Below are positions 44,174-53,546 of a stretch of DNA of 64,000 bases, in pieces. The DNA lies in contig NZ_OZ007001.1 of the NCBI RefSeq assembly GCF_963931295.1, positions 1,116,001-1,180,000 on the forward strand, written 5' to 3'. The position numbers and the translations under genes were made by a program. Position 1 is the first letter of the stretch; each line of letters begins with the position of its first letter. Under the pieces are notes generated by a model, which had not been told where the DNA came from, made no database searches, and saw nothing but the letters and a program-made list of their open reading frames with translations. The stretch comes from an uncultured Mailhella sp. Its GTDB lineage: Bacteria; Desulfobacterota; Desulfovibrionia; Desulfovibrionales; Desulfovibrionaceae.

Positions 44174-44205
44174 CAGCACCCTCAATGAAGAAAGGGGAAG
44201 ACGCC

Positions 44206-46305
44206 ATGGCCTCTGAACTCCCTGCCACCTCGGAAATTCTTCTGCCCACGGATGCCAGCAAGCAGATTCTCGACACCTTCCTCGGACAGGGATGGGATAC
44301 CTGGGGAGCCGGTCTTGGAGGCTCGCAGGCTTCGGAGCTGATGCTCCAGATTTTCAGCGCCTTCAATCTGGTGGCGCTGGCCGTCATTTCCGCGCTGTTC
44401 CTGTGGGTTATGGCTCTGGCCGTGGCCGGAACGGCGCATGAAGGCGTACCCTTCGGCAAGCGTTTCAGCTCTCTGTGGATGCCCCTGCGTTTTGTGGGGG
44501 CCATGGGTGCTCTGGCTCCGATCTTCAAGGGGCTGAGTCTCTTCCAGGTGGCCATTCTGGCCTGCATCGGCTTTTCCATCAACCTCGGCAATTTCGTCTG
44601 GGAACTGGGGACCGACTACTTTGTGGAACACGCCGGTCAGATCACCGTACAGGCACCGGACCAGAACGTCACGCACTATGCGGCCATTACCAATGGCGCT
44701 CTGGAATCTTTGACGCTCCAGTATTACCTGAACGAGCGTCGAGGCATGAACATCTCGCCGGGCGGAGAATGGAACTACAAAAGCAACTGGTTCCGCTCCG
44801 GGGGAGAATACCAGTTCCTTTTCAACGGCAATGCGGGTTCCATTCAGGTTTCCTGTGTGGATGAAAGCGATGCCCTGTGCAGGGGCAAGGTCAATGCCGT
44901 AGGAACGGCCATCTCCGCTCTTTCTTCTGTGGCGCAGCAGCTTGCCGACCCGGAAACGCCGTCTTCCTCCATTGACCCCCGCGCGCTGCACAGTGCCGCA
45001 AATCAGGTCAATGCGACCATTCTTTCCGAACTGCAAAGCTATGCCGGACAGGGACAGCTTCAAAGCAAGCTCGCAGACTTCCAGGAAAACTCCGCCCAGT
45101 ACGGCTGGCTCATCGCCGGTTCTTCCTACTGGTCCATAGCATGGATCAATCAGGAAGTTCGCGAGGCCATGTACTCCGGCATCACCTACAGCCCGCACCA
45201 ATATACCGTCTCCGAACTGTATGCCTGGACGCACGGCCTGCAGGACTATGAAGCCGCGAAGGAACGTGTGGCAAACTATATCAAGACCGCCTATTCCAGC
45301 CGAAGGGGAATCACGGACATCACGGCCACGCCGTCCGTGACGGATGAAGGCCGGGCCTTTGACGAGCTGACCAACTGGCTGCGGGCCACGTTGAATCAGC
45401 TGGTCGCCGCAAACATTCTGCCCATTGCCGTTGAAAAGCTCTCCAGCCAGGACCCCATCATGGCGATTTCCAATGTGGGGGACTACTTCATCGGTACGGC
45501 ATGGGGGCTGGCCTCGGCTCTCGGCGTCGTGGATGTGGCGCACTCCATGGGCAAGGAGCTGCCCCTCGTAGGCAAGGCCATTCCGAATCTGGACAAGTAT
45601 ATCTCCTTTGCCCTGTTCGCCGTTTTTCTTCCCCTTCTGCTGTACGGGCTGGCGCTGGCCTACTACCTGCCCGCCATTCCCTTCATTCGCTGGATTTCGG
45701 CCATGGTGGGCTGGATCATCCTCATTGTGGAAGCCCTGGTCGCGGCCCCGCTCTGGCTGTGCGCCCATGCGCTGCCCGACGGAGACGGCGCTGCCGGTCA
45801 GCACGGCAAAAGAGGCTATTTTCTTCTCCTTGCCATCATCATCCGTCCTCCTCTGATGGTGGCGGGATTCTTTGCCGCCGTCATTCTCATGAATGTCCTC
45901 GGCAGACTTCTCGGAGCCAGCTTTGAGATGTTCGTCGCCGGAACCGCACAAACCAAAATTCTCGGCATTACCGGCACGTTCTCCATGCTGGTCATCCTCG
46001 GCATCGTCGTCATCATGGCGGCCAACAAGTTCTTCTCCCTCATCCATTACCTGCCGGAGCATGTGACCAGCTGGATAGGTCAGCAAATCCACGGGCTGGG
46101 AGAAAAGGAAGACCAGGCCGGAGTCAAGAGCATCTTTATCGCCTCCACCAATACCGTCAGCTCCGGGGCGCAGGGTGCAAGGGAACTTCGCGGCGACATT
46201 TCGAGGCAATGGAACAGCCCCGGCTCCGGGCACGCGATGCCGACGCAATCGCCGTCAGGAGTTTCCCAGACTTCACGAGTATCACAGGATAACTTCAGAA
46301 GCTGA
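44206..46305 (+). CDS. DotA/TraY-like polytopic membrane protein
   Basis: The 699-aa product starts MASELPATSEILLPTDASKQ; ATG 44206 has GGGGAA upstream, unlike ATG 44185. It has membrane segments at both ends (for example LVALAVISALFLWVMALAVA, LSLFQVAILACIGFSINLGN, VGWIILIVEALVAAPLWLCA, LMVAGFFAAVILMNVLGRLL) around a large periplasmic domain. DotA-type features are LGGSQASELMLQIFSAFN and WGLASALGVVDVAHSMG. DotA is needed for the channel and TraY is the IncI counterpart. The gene was probably closer to the TraW-like gene before the TA insertion. Confidence 0.88.
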   Translation: MASELPATSEILLPTDASKQILDTFLGQGWDTWGAGLGGSQASELMLQIFSAFNLVALAVISALFLWVMALAVAGTAHEGVPFGKRFSSLWMPLRFVGAMGALAPIFKGLSLFQVAILACIGFSINLGNFVWELGTDYFVEHAGQITVQAPDQNVTHYAAITNGALESLTLQYYLNERRGMNISPGGEWNYKSNWFRSGGEYQFLFNGNAGSIQVSCVDESDALCRGKVNAVGTAISALSSVAQQLADPETPSSSIDPRALHSAANQVNATILSELQSYAGQGQLQSKLADFQENSAQYGWLIAGSSYWSIAWINQEVREAMYSGITYSPHQYTVSELYAWTHGLQDYEAAKERVANYIKTAYSSRRGITDITATPSVTDEGRAFDELTNWLRATLNQLVAANILPIAVEKLSSQDPIMAISNVGDYFIGTAWGLASALGVVDVAHSMGKELPLVGKAIPNLDKYISFALFAVFLPLLLYGLALAYYLPAIPFIRWISAMVGWIILIVEALVAAPLWLCAHALPDGDGAAGQHGKRGYFLLLAIIIRPPLMVAGFFAAVILMNVLGRLLGASFEMFVAGTAQTKILGITGTFSMLVILGIVVIMAANKFFSLIHYLPEHVTSWIGQQIHGLGEKEDQAGVKSIFIASTNTVSSGAQGARELRGDISRQWNSPGSGHAMPTQSPSGVSQTSRVSQDNFRS

Positions 46306-46310
46306 CGCCT

Positions 46311-46754
46311 ATGAAAAAGTATCTCTCGACCACGGCTCTTGTTACCGCTCTTTGCGAGTCCAGGCGGCAATGTTCCCTTCTTCGGAACAGACTTTGTGCC
46401 CGTGTCGCTTTTTTCCGCAGTCATCGCTCTTCCCAGGAACAACACGCGGTTGCTCAGGACTTTTCTCTGCTGCTTGCCGCCTGGGGTATTGCCGACGACG
46501 CGGATATTCCCGGCGTCATCAGGGTGCTGCGTCTGCGCGTTCCGCTTTTTATCGCTCCCGTCGTTCTCTGCGCTCTGGCGGCTATATGGCAGCGAACCAT
46601 GCTGTCCGTCATCGCCCTCTGTCTCATCTCTCTGCCATGTCTTCTTGGAATCCTCACGACGCTCTGGCGCATTTCCCTTTTGCGTAACCGCCGTTTCCTG
46701 CCGTTCGGTCGCTGGCTGCTGCAAGGAGTCGGCGTCGTTTCTCCTCGCTCGTAA
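46311..46754 (+). CDS. Small membrane protein of the transfer operon, unknown function
   Basis: The 147-aa product has two adjacent hydrophobic segments (VPLFIAPVVLCALAAIW and VIALCLISLPCLLGILTTLW) and a basic N-terminal part rich in Arg. The start has no strong ribosome site. Two other frames are open across the same stretch, so this call is less certain than its neighbours. Genes at this place in related systems include IcmV- and TraX-like proteins; I cannot assign it. Confidence 0.5.
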   Translation: MKKYLSTTALVTALCESRRQCSLLRNRLCARVAFFRSHRSSQEQHAVAQDFSLLLAAWGIADDADIPGVIRVLRLRVPLFIAPVVLCALAAIWQRTMLSVIALCLISLPCLLGILTTLWRISLLRNRRFLPFGRWLLQGVGVVSPRS

Positions 46755-46796
46755 GGCGGGCGGGGTGTGTCTTTTCATCCATAAAGGAGGTCCATC

Positions 46797-47267
46797 ATGT
46801 TCCGCAACCTTATGCTGTGCTTATGCTGTCTTTTTCTTGCCGCCTGCGCGGGAAGGGAGCAGTCTTCCGCTCCTCCGCCCGCCGATTTCGTATCAACCAC
46901 CCTGGGACACGCGGCAGAACAGGCTCATGGGGAACTCGCCATGATCGCCAGACTGCGCGGACAGGGCTTGCAGCCCCTGCTGCTGCCTTCCGACCCTTCG
47001 CTGAATCTGCCTATCTCCATTACCTGGACGGGACCCGTGGAAGGAGCGCTCAAGGAAATCTGCCTGCAACTCGGCTTTCGCTACAGGGAAGCGGGACCCC
47101 CCTCCGCACAGGTCATGACCGTGGTGGTGCATGGGCTGAACCGTCCCGCGCATGAACTTCTGGAAGACATCGCATGGCAGATACAGCCTCAGGCCGCCGT
47201 GCGCTTCGACCCCATCAACCGCGTTCTCACGCTGGCAAGAACCACCGGTAAGGAGCTTCATTCATGA
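46797..47267 (+). CDS. DotD-like lipoprotein (TraH)
   Basis: The 156-aa product starts with a lipoprotein signal (LCLCCLFLAACAGREQ, lipobox LAAC). It has the secretin-N-like fold of DotD: LPISITWTGPVEGALKEICL, QLGFRYREAG and AHELLEDIAWQIQPQAAVRF. DotD and DotC anchor DotH in the outer membrane. AAAGGAGG lies before ATG. It overlaps dotC by four bases. Confidence 0.87.
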   Translation: MFRNLMLCLCCLFLAACAGREQSSAPPPADFVSTTLGHAAEQAHGELAMIARLRGQGLQPLLLPSDPSLNLPISITWTGPVEGALKEICLQLGFRYREAGPPSAQVMTVVVHGLNRPAHELLEDIAWQIQPQAAVRFDPINRVLTLARTTGKELHS

Positions 47268-48310
47268 CGATGTTCGCCCGTCTCATCCCTGCGCTTCGGC
47301 TCCGTCTTTTCGGTTCCCGGAAGGCGACTTCTCTTCTGCTGGCCTTCATCGCAGCCGTCTCTCTGACCGGGTGCGCGGGAATGCGCCCGCAGAATGCCCC
47401 CACGACTCCCGTGCCCGTTCCCCCCGGCACGGTCAATGCGCCGAAAGCGGCGGACAAAACAAACGACGACCATGCCTTCACCCCCTACGACGCCTCCTAT
47501 GCTGAAGACGGCAACGGGCAATACCTGGCCGTGCATGTTCCCGCCGACCCCGCTTCGGGACCGCGCAAAGGCGATCCCGACGAGCTGGCGGAACTTCTGG
47601 AAATGAAAGGCGGCAGTGAAAAAGAGCATACCGCCGTCAAGCTCATGCGCCCCAGAGCCATCAAGGAGGCGGCCCGGCTTGTTACGTTTCAGACGGCCAT
47701 AGCCTGGCGCTACCGACAGCTTGCCGCCAGAACCGAAGAATTCAGTACCATCATGGATGCCGCCTTCAACTTCACGCCGCTTGTTCTGACGCAGGGGGAA
47801 GCCCTCATCATGCCGCCGATTCTGGCACGGGCCGGAGCCTCCATGCGGATTGAAGAGCCGGGAACCGCGACAGCAGCAAAAGCGACTTATGAAATGCTTG
47901 AACCGGCACAGTACATCGCGGTTGTTCCTCACTGGCGAACCTTTCTGATGATGGACGATTTCCCCGAACCGGAAAAGCCTAACCCCGCCGTTCTGCCCCA
48001 AAGCAGCGAAGAGCGGGCCATCTGGCGACGCGCCGTGCGCGATGCCTGGACGCAGGGGCTGAAAGAGGCGGATCAGCTTTACGCGGACAACGTGGCGCGG
48101 ATGGTGCGGAGCTATCGCGGAGCCATGCTGTATCATCTGCTCACGGCCCAGCACCTTCTGAGCCGCATCAGAACCGCCTCTTCCGACCTGGGAATGCACA
48201 CCACGGACAACGGAAACAAGCTGAACATCGGCCAGCGCGTCTATCGGATTACCGCGCCGTCCGCCTTCACGGTCGCCCCGTCTCCTTCCGTAAAAAAGGG
48301 GAGAAAGTGA
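47264..48310 (+). CDS. DotC-like lipoprotein (TraI of IncI type)
   Basis: The 348-aa product carries a lipoprotein signal with lipobox SLTGC (Cys near residue 37). DotC features are LRPRAIKEAARLVTF-like, ARTEEFSTIMDAAFNFTPL, NFTPLVLTQGEALIMPPIL, YIAVVPHWRTFLMMDDFPEP and RMVRSYRGAMLYHLLTAQHL. It forms the outer-membrane complex with DotD and DotH. Four-base overlaps on both sides show translational coupling. Confidence 0.9.
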   Translation: MTMFARLIPALRLRLFGSRKATSLLLAFIAAVSLTGCAGMRPQNAPTTPVPVPPGTVNAPKAADKTNDDHAFTPYDASYAEDGNGQYLAVHVPADPASGPRKGDPDELAELLEMKGGSEKEHTAVKLMRPRAIKEAARLVTFQTAIAWRYRQLAARTEEFSTIMDAAFNFTPLVLTQGEALIMPPILARAGASMRIEEPGTATAAKATYEMLEPAQYIAVVPHWRTFLMMDDFPEPEKPNPAVLPQSSEERAIWRRAVRDAWTQGLKEADQLYADNVARMVRSYRGAMLYHLLTAQHLLSRIRTASSDLGMHTTDNGNKLNIGQRVYRITAPSAFTVAPSPSVKKGRK

Positions 48311-49482
48311 CCATGACGAATCCCGGCTGGTATCCTCGTGAACCGCGTATCCGCTGGGACTATGCGGGCATCAACGACCTGCTGCTCTGGGGAACCCGTT
48401 GCGGCATGTCCGACCTGTGCCTGCGTTCCGCGCTTCCGGCATGGATGCGCCTCAACGGAACATGGCGGATGGTCACGCAGCGGGCCATTACGACCGATGA
48501 ACTTCTGTCCGCACTGGAACGCCTGACCCGGAACAATTCCGTGGCCGCGCTCATCAAGTCCGGCCAGTCGGACTATGACTTTGCCCATGAAATCGAGGAA
48601 AGCCGAGGTGTACGCCGCCGCTATCGCGGCAATGCCACCCCGGTGGCCGACGGCTATTCCACCGGCGTCAAAATCGTGTTCCGTGCCATTCCTTCCATGC
48701 CCCCGGCCCTGGAAGACCTGCATGTGGAACAGGAAATTCTGGACCATGCCATGCCGTCCAACGGTCTGGTTCTGGTCACTGGCGTCATGGGAAGTGGAAA
48801 AAGCACGCTGCTCGCCGCCATTCTTCGACGCATCATTGAAAAGGGCGGGCGCAACGTCAGCACCTATGAATCCCCCATAGAATTCGACTTTGACGCCATA
48901 CCGACCCCCGGAGGTCCGGTATCGCAAAGCACCATTCCCGAACATCTGAAATCGTTTCTTACGGCCACGCGCAACTCAACGCGCACGGCGCCGGACGTGG
49001 TGCTTATCGGAGAAAGCCGTGATCCCGATACGCTCCGGGGCATGATAGAAAGCGCGGAAATAGGCGTTGCCGCCTATTCCACGGTGCATACGCGCTCCGT
49101 GCCGGAAACGCTTTCCCGCATCATCAACGTCTTTCCCATTGCGGAAAGGCTGCAAATCACGGCGACGCTCATTTCCAGTCTCAGGCTCATCATTTCCCAG
49201 CGTCTCGTTCCGTTGCCGGACAACAGCGGACGCACGGCGCTGCGCGAATATCTGGCCTTCACACCCGAAATCCGGGAAACCCTGCTGAACACGCCCCTGG
49301 AACGTCTGATTCCGCAGGCCGAAGAACTGCTTTCCTCCTCCGGCCAGCGCATACAGGATGCCGCCGAACTCGCCTATGCCGGAGGCCACATAGGCAGGGA
49401 CATCTATCAGGCCATTCTGGCGGAGCGCAAGGCAAGGCAAAACAGTCCGTCCCACGCACTCGCTCTGGAGGAAACCTCATGA
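48307..49482 (+). CDS. DotB-like ATPase (TraJ of IncI type, VirB11/PilT-like)
   Basis: The 391-aa product has Walker A VTGVMGSGKSTLLAAILRRI (near residue 160), Asp box YESPIEFDF, Walker B PDVVLIGESRDPDT and His box VGAAAYSTVHTRSV-like. DotB is a hexameric ATPase of the type IVB channel that docks on DotO. The length and the adjoining dotC and icmT genes agree. Confidence 0.92.
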   Translation: MTMTNPGWYPREPRIRWDYAGINDLLLWGTRCGMSDLCLRSALPAWMRLNGTWRMVTQRAITTDELLSALERLTRNNSVAALIKSGQSDYDFAHEIEESRGVRRRYRGNATPVADGYSTGVKIVFRAIPSMPPALEDLHVEQEILDHAMPSNGLVLVTGVMGSGKSTLLAAILRRIIEKGGRNVSTYESPIEFDFDAIPTPGGPVSQSTIPEHLKSFLTATRNSTRTAPDVVLIGESRDPDTLRGMIESAEIGVAAYSTVHTRSVPETLSRIINVFPIAERLQITATLISSLRLIISQRLVPLPDNSGRTALREYLAFTPEIRETLLNTPLERLIPQAEELLSSSGQRIQDAAELAYAGGHIGRDIYQAILAERKARQNSPSHALALEETS

Positions 49483-49751
49483 ACGGTGAAGTTCTCTGGC
49501 GGGATACCGGTCTCACGCCGAAAATTTTCATTCTGGACGCCCGTGCCATCTTTCCCCTGGCTCTGTGGCTGTTCCACTGGTCCTGGTGGACGGCGGCCAT
49601 TGCCTGCCTGGGCATTGTGGCCCTGTTCTTTGTTCAACGCTCCGGCATGTCGCCTCTTGCCTGTCTCAGAGCGATACGCACGGCGTTCATGGGCAGACGC
49701 CGGGAGACCAGATACACCGAAACCCTCTGGCGCAAACGATGCCGCTGGTAA
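49479..49751 (+). CDS. IcmT-like membrane protein (TraK)
   Basis: The 90-aa product contains WRDTGLTPKIFILDARAIFP, LALWLFHWSWWTAAIACLGI, VALFFVQRSGMSPLACLRAI and RRRETRY. These follow the IcmT family pattern throughout, with two hydrophobic segments. It overlaps dotB by four bases. Confidence 0.9.
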   Translation: MNGEVLWRDTGLTPKIFILDARAIFPLALWLFHWSWWTAAIACLGIVALFFVQRSGMSPLACLRAIRTAFMGRRRETRYTETLWRKRCRW

Positions 49752-49776
49752 TTCAACAACCCGAAAGGAGTTCGAC

Positions 49777-49992
49777 ATGAAAGACGTTCCGCGCAACAGT
49801 TTCGGCCTCTTTGATTCCCCTGTCCGTTGCCGGGAAAAGGAGCGCGTATCCCTTACGCCCCGGCATATTGAACGACAGCTCGACGCCGGGGCCTTCCTGA
49901 TGAGCAGGGATGACGCCGTTCTGGCGGGCTTTCTCAATCCGCACGACGAACAGGATTCCGTCATCGTGGAACTAAGGGAGGAAAACGCATGA
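49777..49992 (+). CDS. Small protein of the transfer operon, unknown function
   Basis: The 71-aa product starts MKDVPRNSFGLFDSPVRCRE and contains VSLTPRHIERQLDAGAFLMS. AAAGGAG precedes ATG 49777. It overlaps the ardC-like gene by four bases. It is charged and soluble. No family recognised; the longer open frame from 49486 is not used because it overlaps icmT. Confidence 0.65.
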   Translation: MKDVPRNSFGLFDSPVRCREKERVSLTPRHIERQLDAGAFLMSRDDAVLAGFLNPHDEQDSVIVELREENA

Positions 49993-51413
49993 GTGAGCAG
50001 CCGCGCGAAAGAAAAAACCGCTTTCAGATAAGCCGCGAAGTCCAGGAAGAGTTCGTCAACGGCATCGCTGAAACCATGCTTTCCCTGGCGGAAAAAGCCG
50101 GGGACTGGCAACGGGGCTGGACCTCCGACACTCCTGTGGGAATGCCGTTCTGTCCCGTGACCGGCAGAGAGTACAGCGGGGCGAACCTGGTTCGGCTGCT
50201 GCTGACAACCATTGTCAGGGGATACGCCGATGACCGGTGGATGACCTTCAACCAGCTTCAGAGCTTTCAGAACGCCCACCCCGAACTGCAAATGAACATC
50301 CGCAAGGGCGAACGGGGCGTCAAGGTGCTGCGGCCGGAGGAAGTCGCCTACATTGTGGAAGAAAACGGAGCCTGGAAATTCCTGACTAAAGAAGAACTCC
50401 GGCGCATCGAGGAAATGAAGGACCGGGGGCAGGACGTTCCCGACGTTCAGCGCAAAACGCTTTTCTATCCTTTCACGGTCTTCAATGCCGCCCAGATTGA
50501 GGGATTCCCCGCCAAGGAACGTCCCGCCCATGCCATGACGCAGATTGAACGGCATGAGATGGTGGAACGCTTCATCGCCAGCTCCGGCGTTCACGTCAGG
50601 CACTACGGCGGCGATCCCTGCTTCAACATGGAAAAAAACGAGGTGGCCCTGCCGTATCCCGAACGGTTCAGCGGTACGGATGAATATTACGCCGCCAAAC
50701 TGCACGAGTTCTTCCATGCCACCGGGCACGAAACGCGGGAAAACCGTCAGCTGAAAAATGCGCAGACCATCAAGAGCTACGCCTTTGAAGAAATGCGCGC
50801 GGAAATGTTTTCCATGCTGGCCGGCGCGCATCTTGCGCTGCCCATGCCGGAAACGAATTCCGCCGCCTATATCGCCAACTGGAATCAGAAATTTTCCGGC
50901 GGCGATGTCAAAGCCGTGTTTCAGGCGGCTTCGGAAGCGGCAAAGATACTGACGGTGCTGCATCAGTTTGAATCCGATGAACAGCCTGCGGCAAGGTGGT
51001 TTCCCAGACGGGAAGCATGGCCGGAACTGGTGGAACTTCAGAAGCAGCGCGACGCGGCCTGCGGCGTTTCCTTCCATGCCGAAGAGACTTCCGGCTCGCA
51101 GGTCTTCGAGCGCCTTTCCCGAAACAGCGCCTTCTCCGAACCGCTGTCTTTCACCGAGGCAGCCGTTGCCTTCAAGAACACGGACAACCCGGTCACAAAA
51201 ACACGCCTCATCCTTCAGAACCCGGACTTCCTCAATCTGGCCCTCAAGCAGGACCCTGACTCCGTGATGGAGCTTGCCGCGCTTTTCGACAAGATGGCCC
51301 ACGTTCTCCACATGGAAATGGACGACAAACTCCGCTCGGCTCCGGGCGCTCTGGAACATAACGCTCCCTTACTGGAACAGCAGGCTGCCTCGGCGCAGCG
51401 CATGAGGATATAA
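49989..51413 (+). CDS. ArdC-like antirestriction protein
   Basis: The 474-aa product has an ArdC N-terminal domain (residues about 10-150: EMLSLAEKAGDW-like, MPFCPVTGREYSGANLVRLL, DDRWMTFNQLQSFQNAHPEL, NIRKGERGVKVLRPE). A zincin-like metallopeptidase follows with YYAAKLHEFFHATGHETREN (HExxH form) and FEEMRAEMFSMLAGAHLALP. ArdC proteins bind single-stranded DNA and protect incoming plasmid DNA from restriction. The last 120 residues are unassigned. It sits directly before topB. Confidence 0.85.
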   Translation: MSEQPRERKNRFQISREVQEEFVNGIAETMLSLAEKAGDWQRGWTSDTPVGMPFCPVTGREYSGANLVRLLLTTIVRGYADDRWMTFNQLQSFQNAHPELQMNIRKGERGVKVLRPEEVAYIVEENGAWKFLTKEELRRIEEMKDRGQDVPDVQRKTLFYPFTVFNAAQIEGFPAKERPAHAMTQIERHEMVERFIASSGVHVRHYGGDPCFNMEKNEVALPYPERFSGTDEYYAAKLHEFFHATGHETRENRQLKNAQTIKSYAFEEMRAEMFSMLAGAHLALPMPETNSAAYIANWNQKFSGGDVKAVFQAASEAAKILTVLHQFESDEQPAARWFPRREAWPELVELQKQRDAACGVSFHAEETSGSQVFERLSRNSAFSEPLSFTEAAVAFKNTDNPVTKTRLILQNPDFLNLALKQDPDSVMELAALFDKMAHVLHMEMDDKLRSAPGALEHNAPLLEQQAASAQRMRI

Positions 51414-51416
51414 CGC

Positions 51417-53546
51417 ATGAGACTTTTCATCGCTGAAAAACCGAATCTTGGAAAAGCCATTGCCAGAGGACTTGGCGGGGGACGCACGGAACAGGGCTGT
51501 ATCCGGTGCGGAGACAACATCGTCACCTGGTGCTTCGGCCACCTTCTTGAACCCGCCTATCCTGAAGCCTACTGCCTGGAATATGCCCAATGGCGACGCG
51601 AACATCTGCCCATCATTCCTTCCTCATGGAAATATGTGGTCAAGCGCACGTCGAAAGCACAGCTCGACACCATCGGCAAACTGCTGCGCGACGCCGCCTC
51701 CGTCGTCCATGCGGGCGACCCTGACCGGGAAGGTCAGCTTCTTGTTGATGAAGTGCTGGAACATTTCCGCTATCGCGGCCCTGTCTTCCGTATCTGGCTG
51801 CCTTCCCTGGATGACCGCTCCGTCAGCATCGCTCTCGGCAACATCACGGACAACGCCGCCAATGCGCCTTTGCGGGACGCCGCCCGCGCCAGAATGATGG
51901 CCGACTGGCTGGTCGGCATAAACGCCACCCGCGCCCTGACCATCACAGGCAGAGAAAACGGACGCACGGAAGTGCTTTCCCTCGGCAGAGTCCAGACGCC
52001 CACGCTGGCGTTGGTTGTGGCCCGCGACAGGGAGATCGCCCATTTCAAGCCCTCGGATTATTTTGTGCTGCGGGCAAGCATCATCCACCCCCACGGAGAA
52101 TGTTCCGTCACCTTCGTGCCTTCCGACTCGCAGGACGGACTGGACAGCTCCGGGCGTCTTGTGGACCTTGCTCAGGTTGCCGCCGTTCTGGAATCGGTCA
52201 ACGGCAAGGAAGGAACGGTTCTGGAATCTCTGCGGGAAAAGAAAACCAGACCCGCCCCCTTGCCTCATTGCCTCTCTTCCCTGCAAAAATCCGCTTCCGC
52301 CAGACTCGGCATGTCGGCCAAGCGCGTCCTGGATGTCGCCCAGAGCCTTTATGAAAAGAAACTCACCACCTACCCCAGGACAGACTGCCGCTATCTGCCG
52401 GAAGAGCAGCATGGCGAAGCCGCATCCATTCTAAGCCGCCTTGCCGGAGTCTCCGGCCTGGAGCAGCTTGCGGGCAAGGCGGATTCCCGCCTGAAAAGCA
52501 CGGTCTGGAACACGAAAAAGATTACCGCCCACCACGCCATCATTCCCACCGGGGAACCTGCGGAAAGCCTTGCCGGGGAAGAACGCGCCCTTTTTCTGCT
52601 GATCGCCACGGCCTACTGTCTGCAATTTCATCCGCCCATGCGCTATGAAGCCCAGAAAATCGCCGTTGCTCTCGGAGATACCCGATGGGAAGCCTCAGGG
52701 CGGCGACTGCTGGAGGCCGGATGGACGGCGCTTTCCAGGGATGACGATGATTCCGATGAACAGGAGCAGGAACTTCTGCCGCTCATGGAACAGGGCGACG
52801 CCGTGCGCTGCCGTAACGCGGAAAGCGTGCGGAAAAAGACTTCTCCTCCCTCACGATTCAGCGAGGGGAGCCTGATTGACGCCATGGCCCACGTCCATCT
52901 TCTGGTCAAGGACGGTCAGGCGAAAGCCACGCTCAAGGAAAGCAAGGGCCTCGGAACCGAAGCCACCCGCGCCAATATCATTGAGACGCTGAAAGAACGC
53001 GGCTATCTCGTCGCCGAGAAAAAATCCATCGTATCCACGCCGCTGGGGCAGGAAATCATCGACCTGACGCCGCCCGCTCTGAAAGACCCCATCACCACCG
53101 CCGCATGGGAAGACCAGCTTGAAGCCATCGCCCAGGGCAAGGGCAGTCTGGACGCTTTTCTCTCGGAACAAAAACGTCTTCTGCCGACGCTGCTGGCTCC
53201 GATTCTGGAACGCAAAGCCAGCCCCGCCCATGTCTGCCCCGACTGCGGGGCCGCTCTTCAGCGCCGTAAAAGAAAAAAGGACGGCTCATGGTTCTGGAGC
53301 TGCTCCGCCTATCCCGACTGCAAGACCATACTTCCCGATGACAACGGCAAACCGGGAAGTCCCAGACCGAAACCCACGCTTTCGGAACACGCCTGCAAAG
53401 TCTGCGGCAAGCCTCTCGTCCTGCGCAGCAGCGCCAAAGGGAAGTTCTACGGCTGTTCCGATTATCCCCGCTGCAAGCAGATATATCCGGTCGGAGAAAA
53501 CGGGGCCCCCGTTTTTGAAGGCCGGAAAGGGAGGAAGGAACAATGA
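51417..53546 (+). CDS. topB: DNA topoisomerase III
   Basis: The 709-aa product starts MRLFIAEKPNLGKAIARGLG. It has the Toprim Asp motif HAGDPDREGQLLVDEVLEHF, LSLGRVQTPTLALVVARDRE, the catalytic Tyr in KKLTTYPRTDCRYLPEEQH, and FSEGSLIDAMAHVH with GLGTEATRANIIETLKERGY. Two C-terminal Cys4 zinc fingers follow (HVCPDCGAALQRR and HACKVCGKPLVLRS). Type IA topoisomerases on conjugative elements resolve single-stranded links during transfer or replication. Confidence 0.93.
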   Translation: MRLFIAEKPNLGKAIARGLGGGRTEQGCIRCGDNIVTWCFGHLLEPAYPEAYCLEYAQWRREHLPIIPSSWKYVVKRTSKAQLDTIGKLLRDAASVVHAGDPDREGQLLVDEVLEHFRYRGPVFRIWLPSLDDRSVSIALGNITDNAANAPLRDAARARMMADWLVGINATRALTITGRENGRTEVLSLGRVQTPTLALVVARDREIAHFKPSDYFVLRASIIHPHGECSVTFVPSDSQDGLDSSGRLVDLAQVAAVLESVNGKEGTVLESLREKKTRPAPLPHCLSSLQKSASARLGMSAKRVLDVAQSLYEKKLTTYPRTDCRYLPEEQHGEAASILSRLAGVSGLEQLAGKADSRLKSTVWNTKKITAHHAIIPTGEPAESLAGEERALFLLIATAYCLQFHPPMRYEAQKIAVALGDTRWEASGRRLLEAGWTALSRDDDDSDEQEQELLPLMEQGDAVRCRNAESVRKKTSPPSRFSEGSLIDAMAHVHLLVKDGQAKATLKESKGLGTEATRANIIETLKERGYLVAEKKSIVSTPLGQEIIDLTPPALKDPITTAAWEDQLEAIAQGKGSLDAFLSEQKRLLPTLLAPILERKASPAHVCPDCGAALQRRKRKKDGSWFWSCSAYPDCKTILPDDNGKPGSPRPKPTLSEHACKVCGKPLVLRSSAKGKFYGCSDYPRCKQIYPVGENGAPVFEGRKGRKEQ

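Noticed and set aside
43581-44216. A plus-strand gene starting with a good ribosome site after the TraW-like gene
   Set aside because: Beyond the first codons its frame is only antisense to yafQ and dinJ. It is best explained as an orphan start left by the TA insertion.
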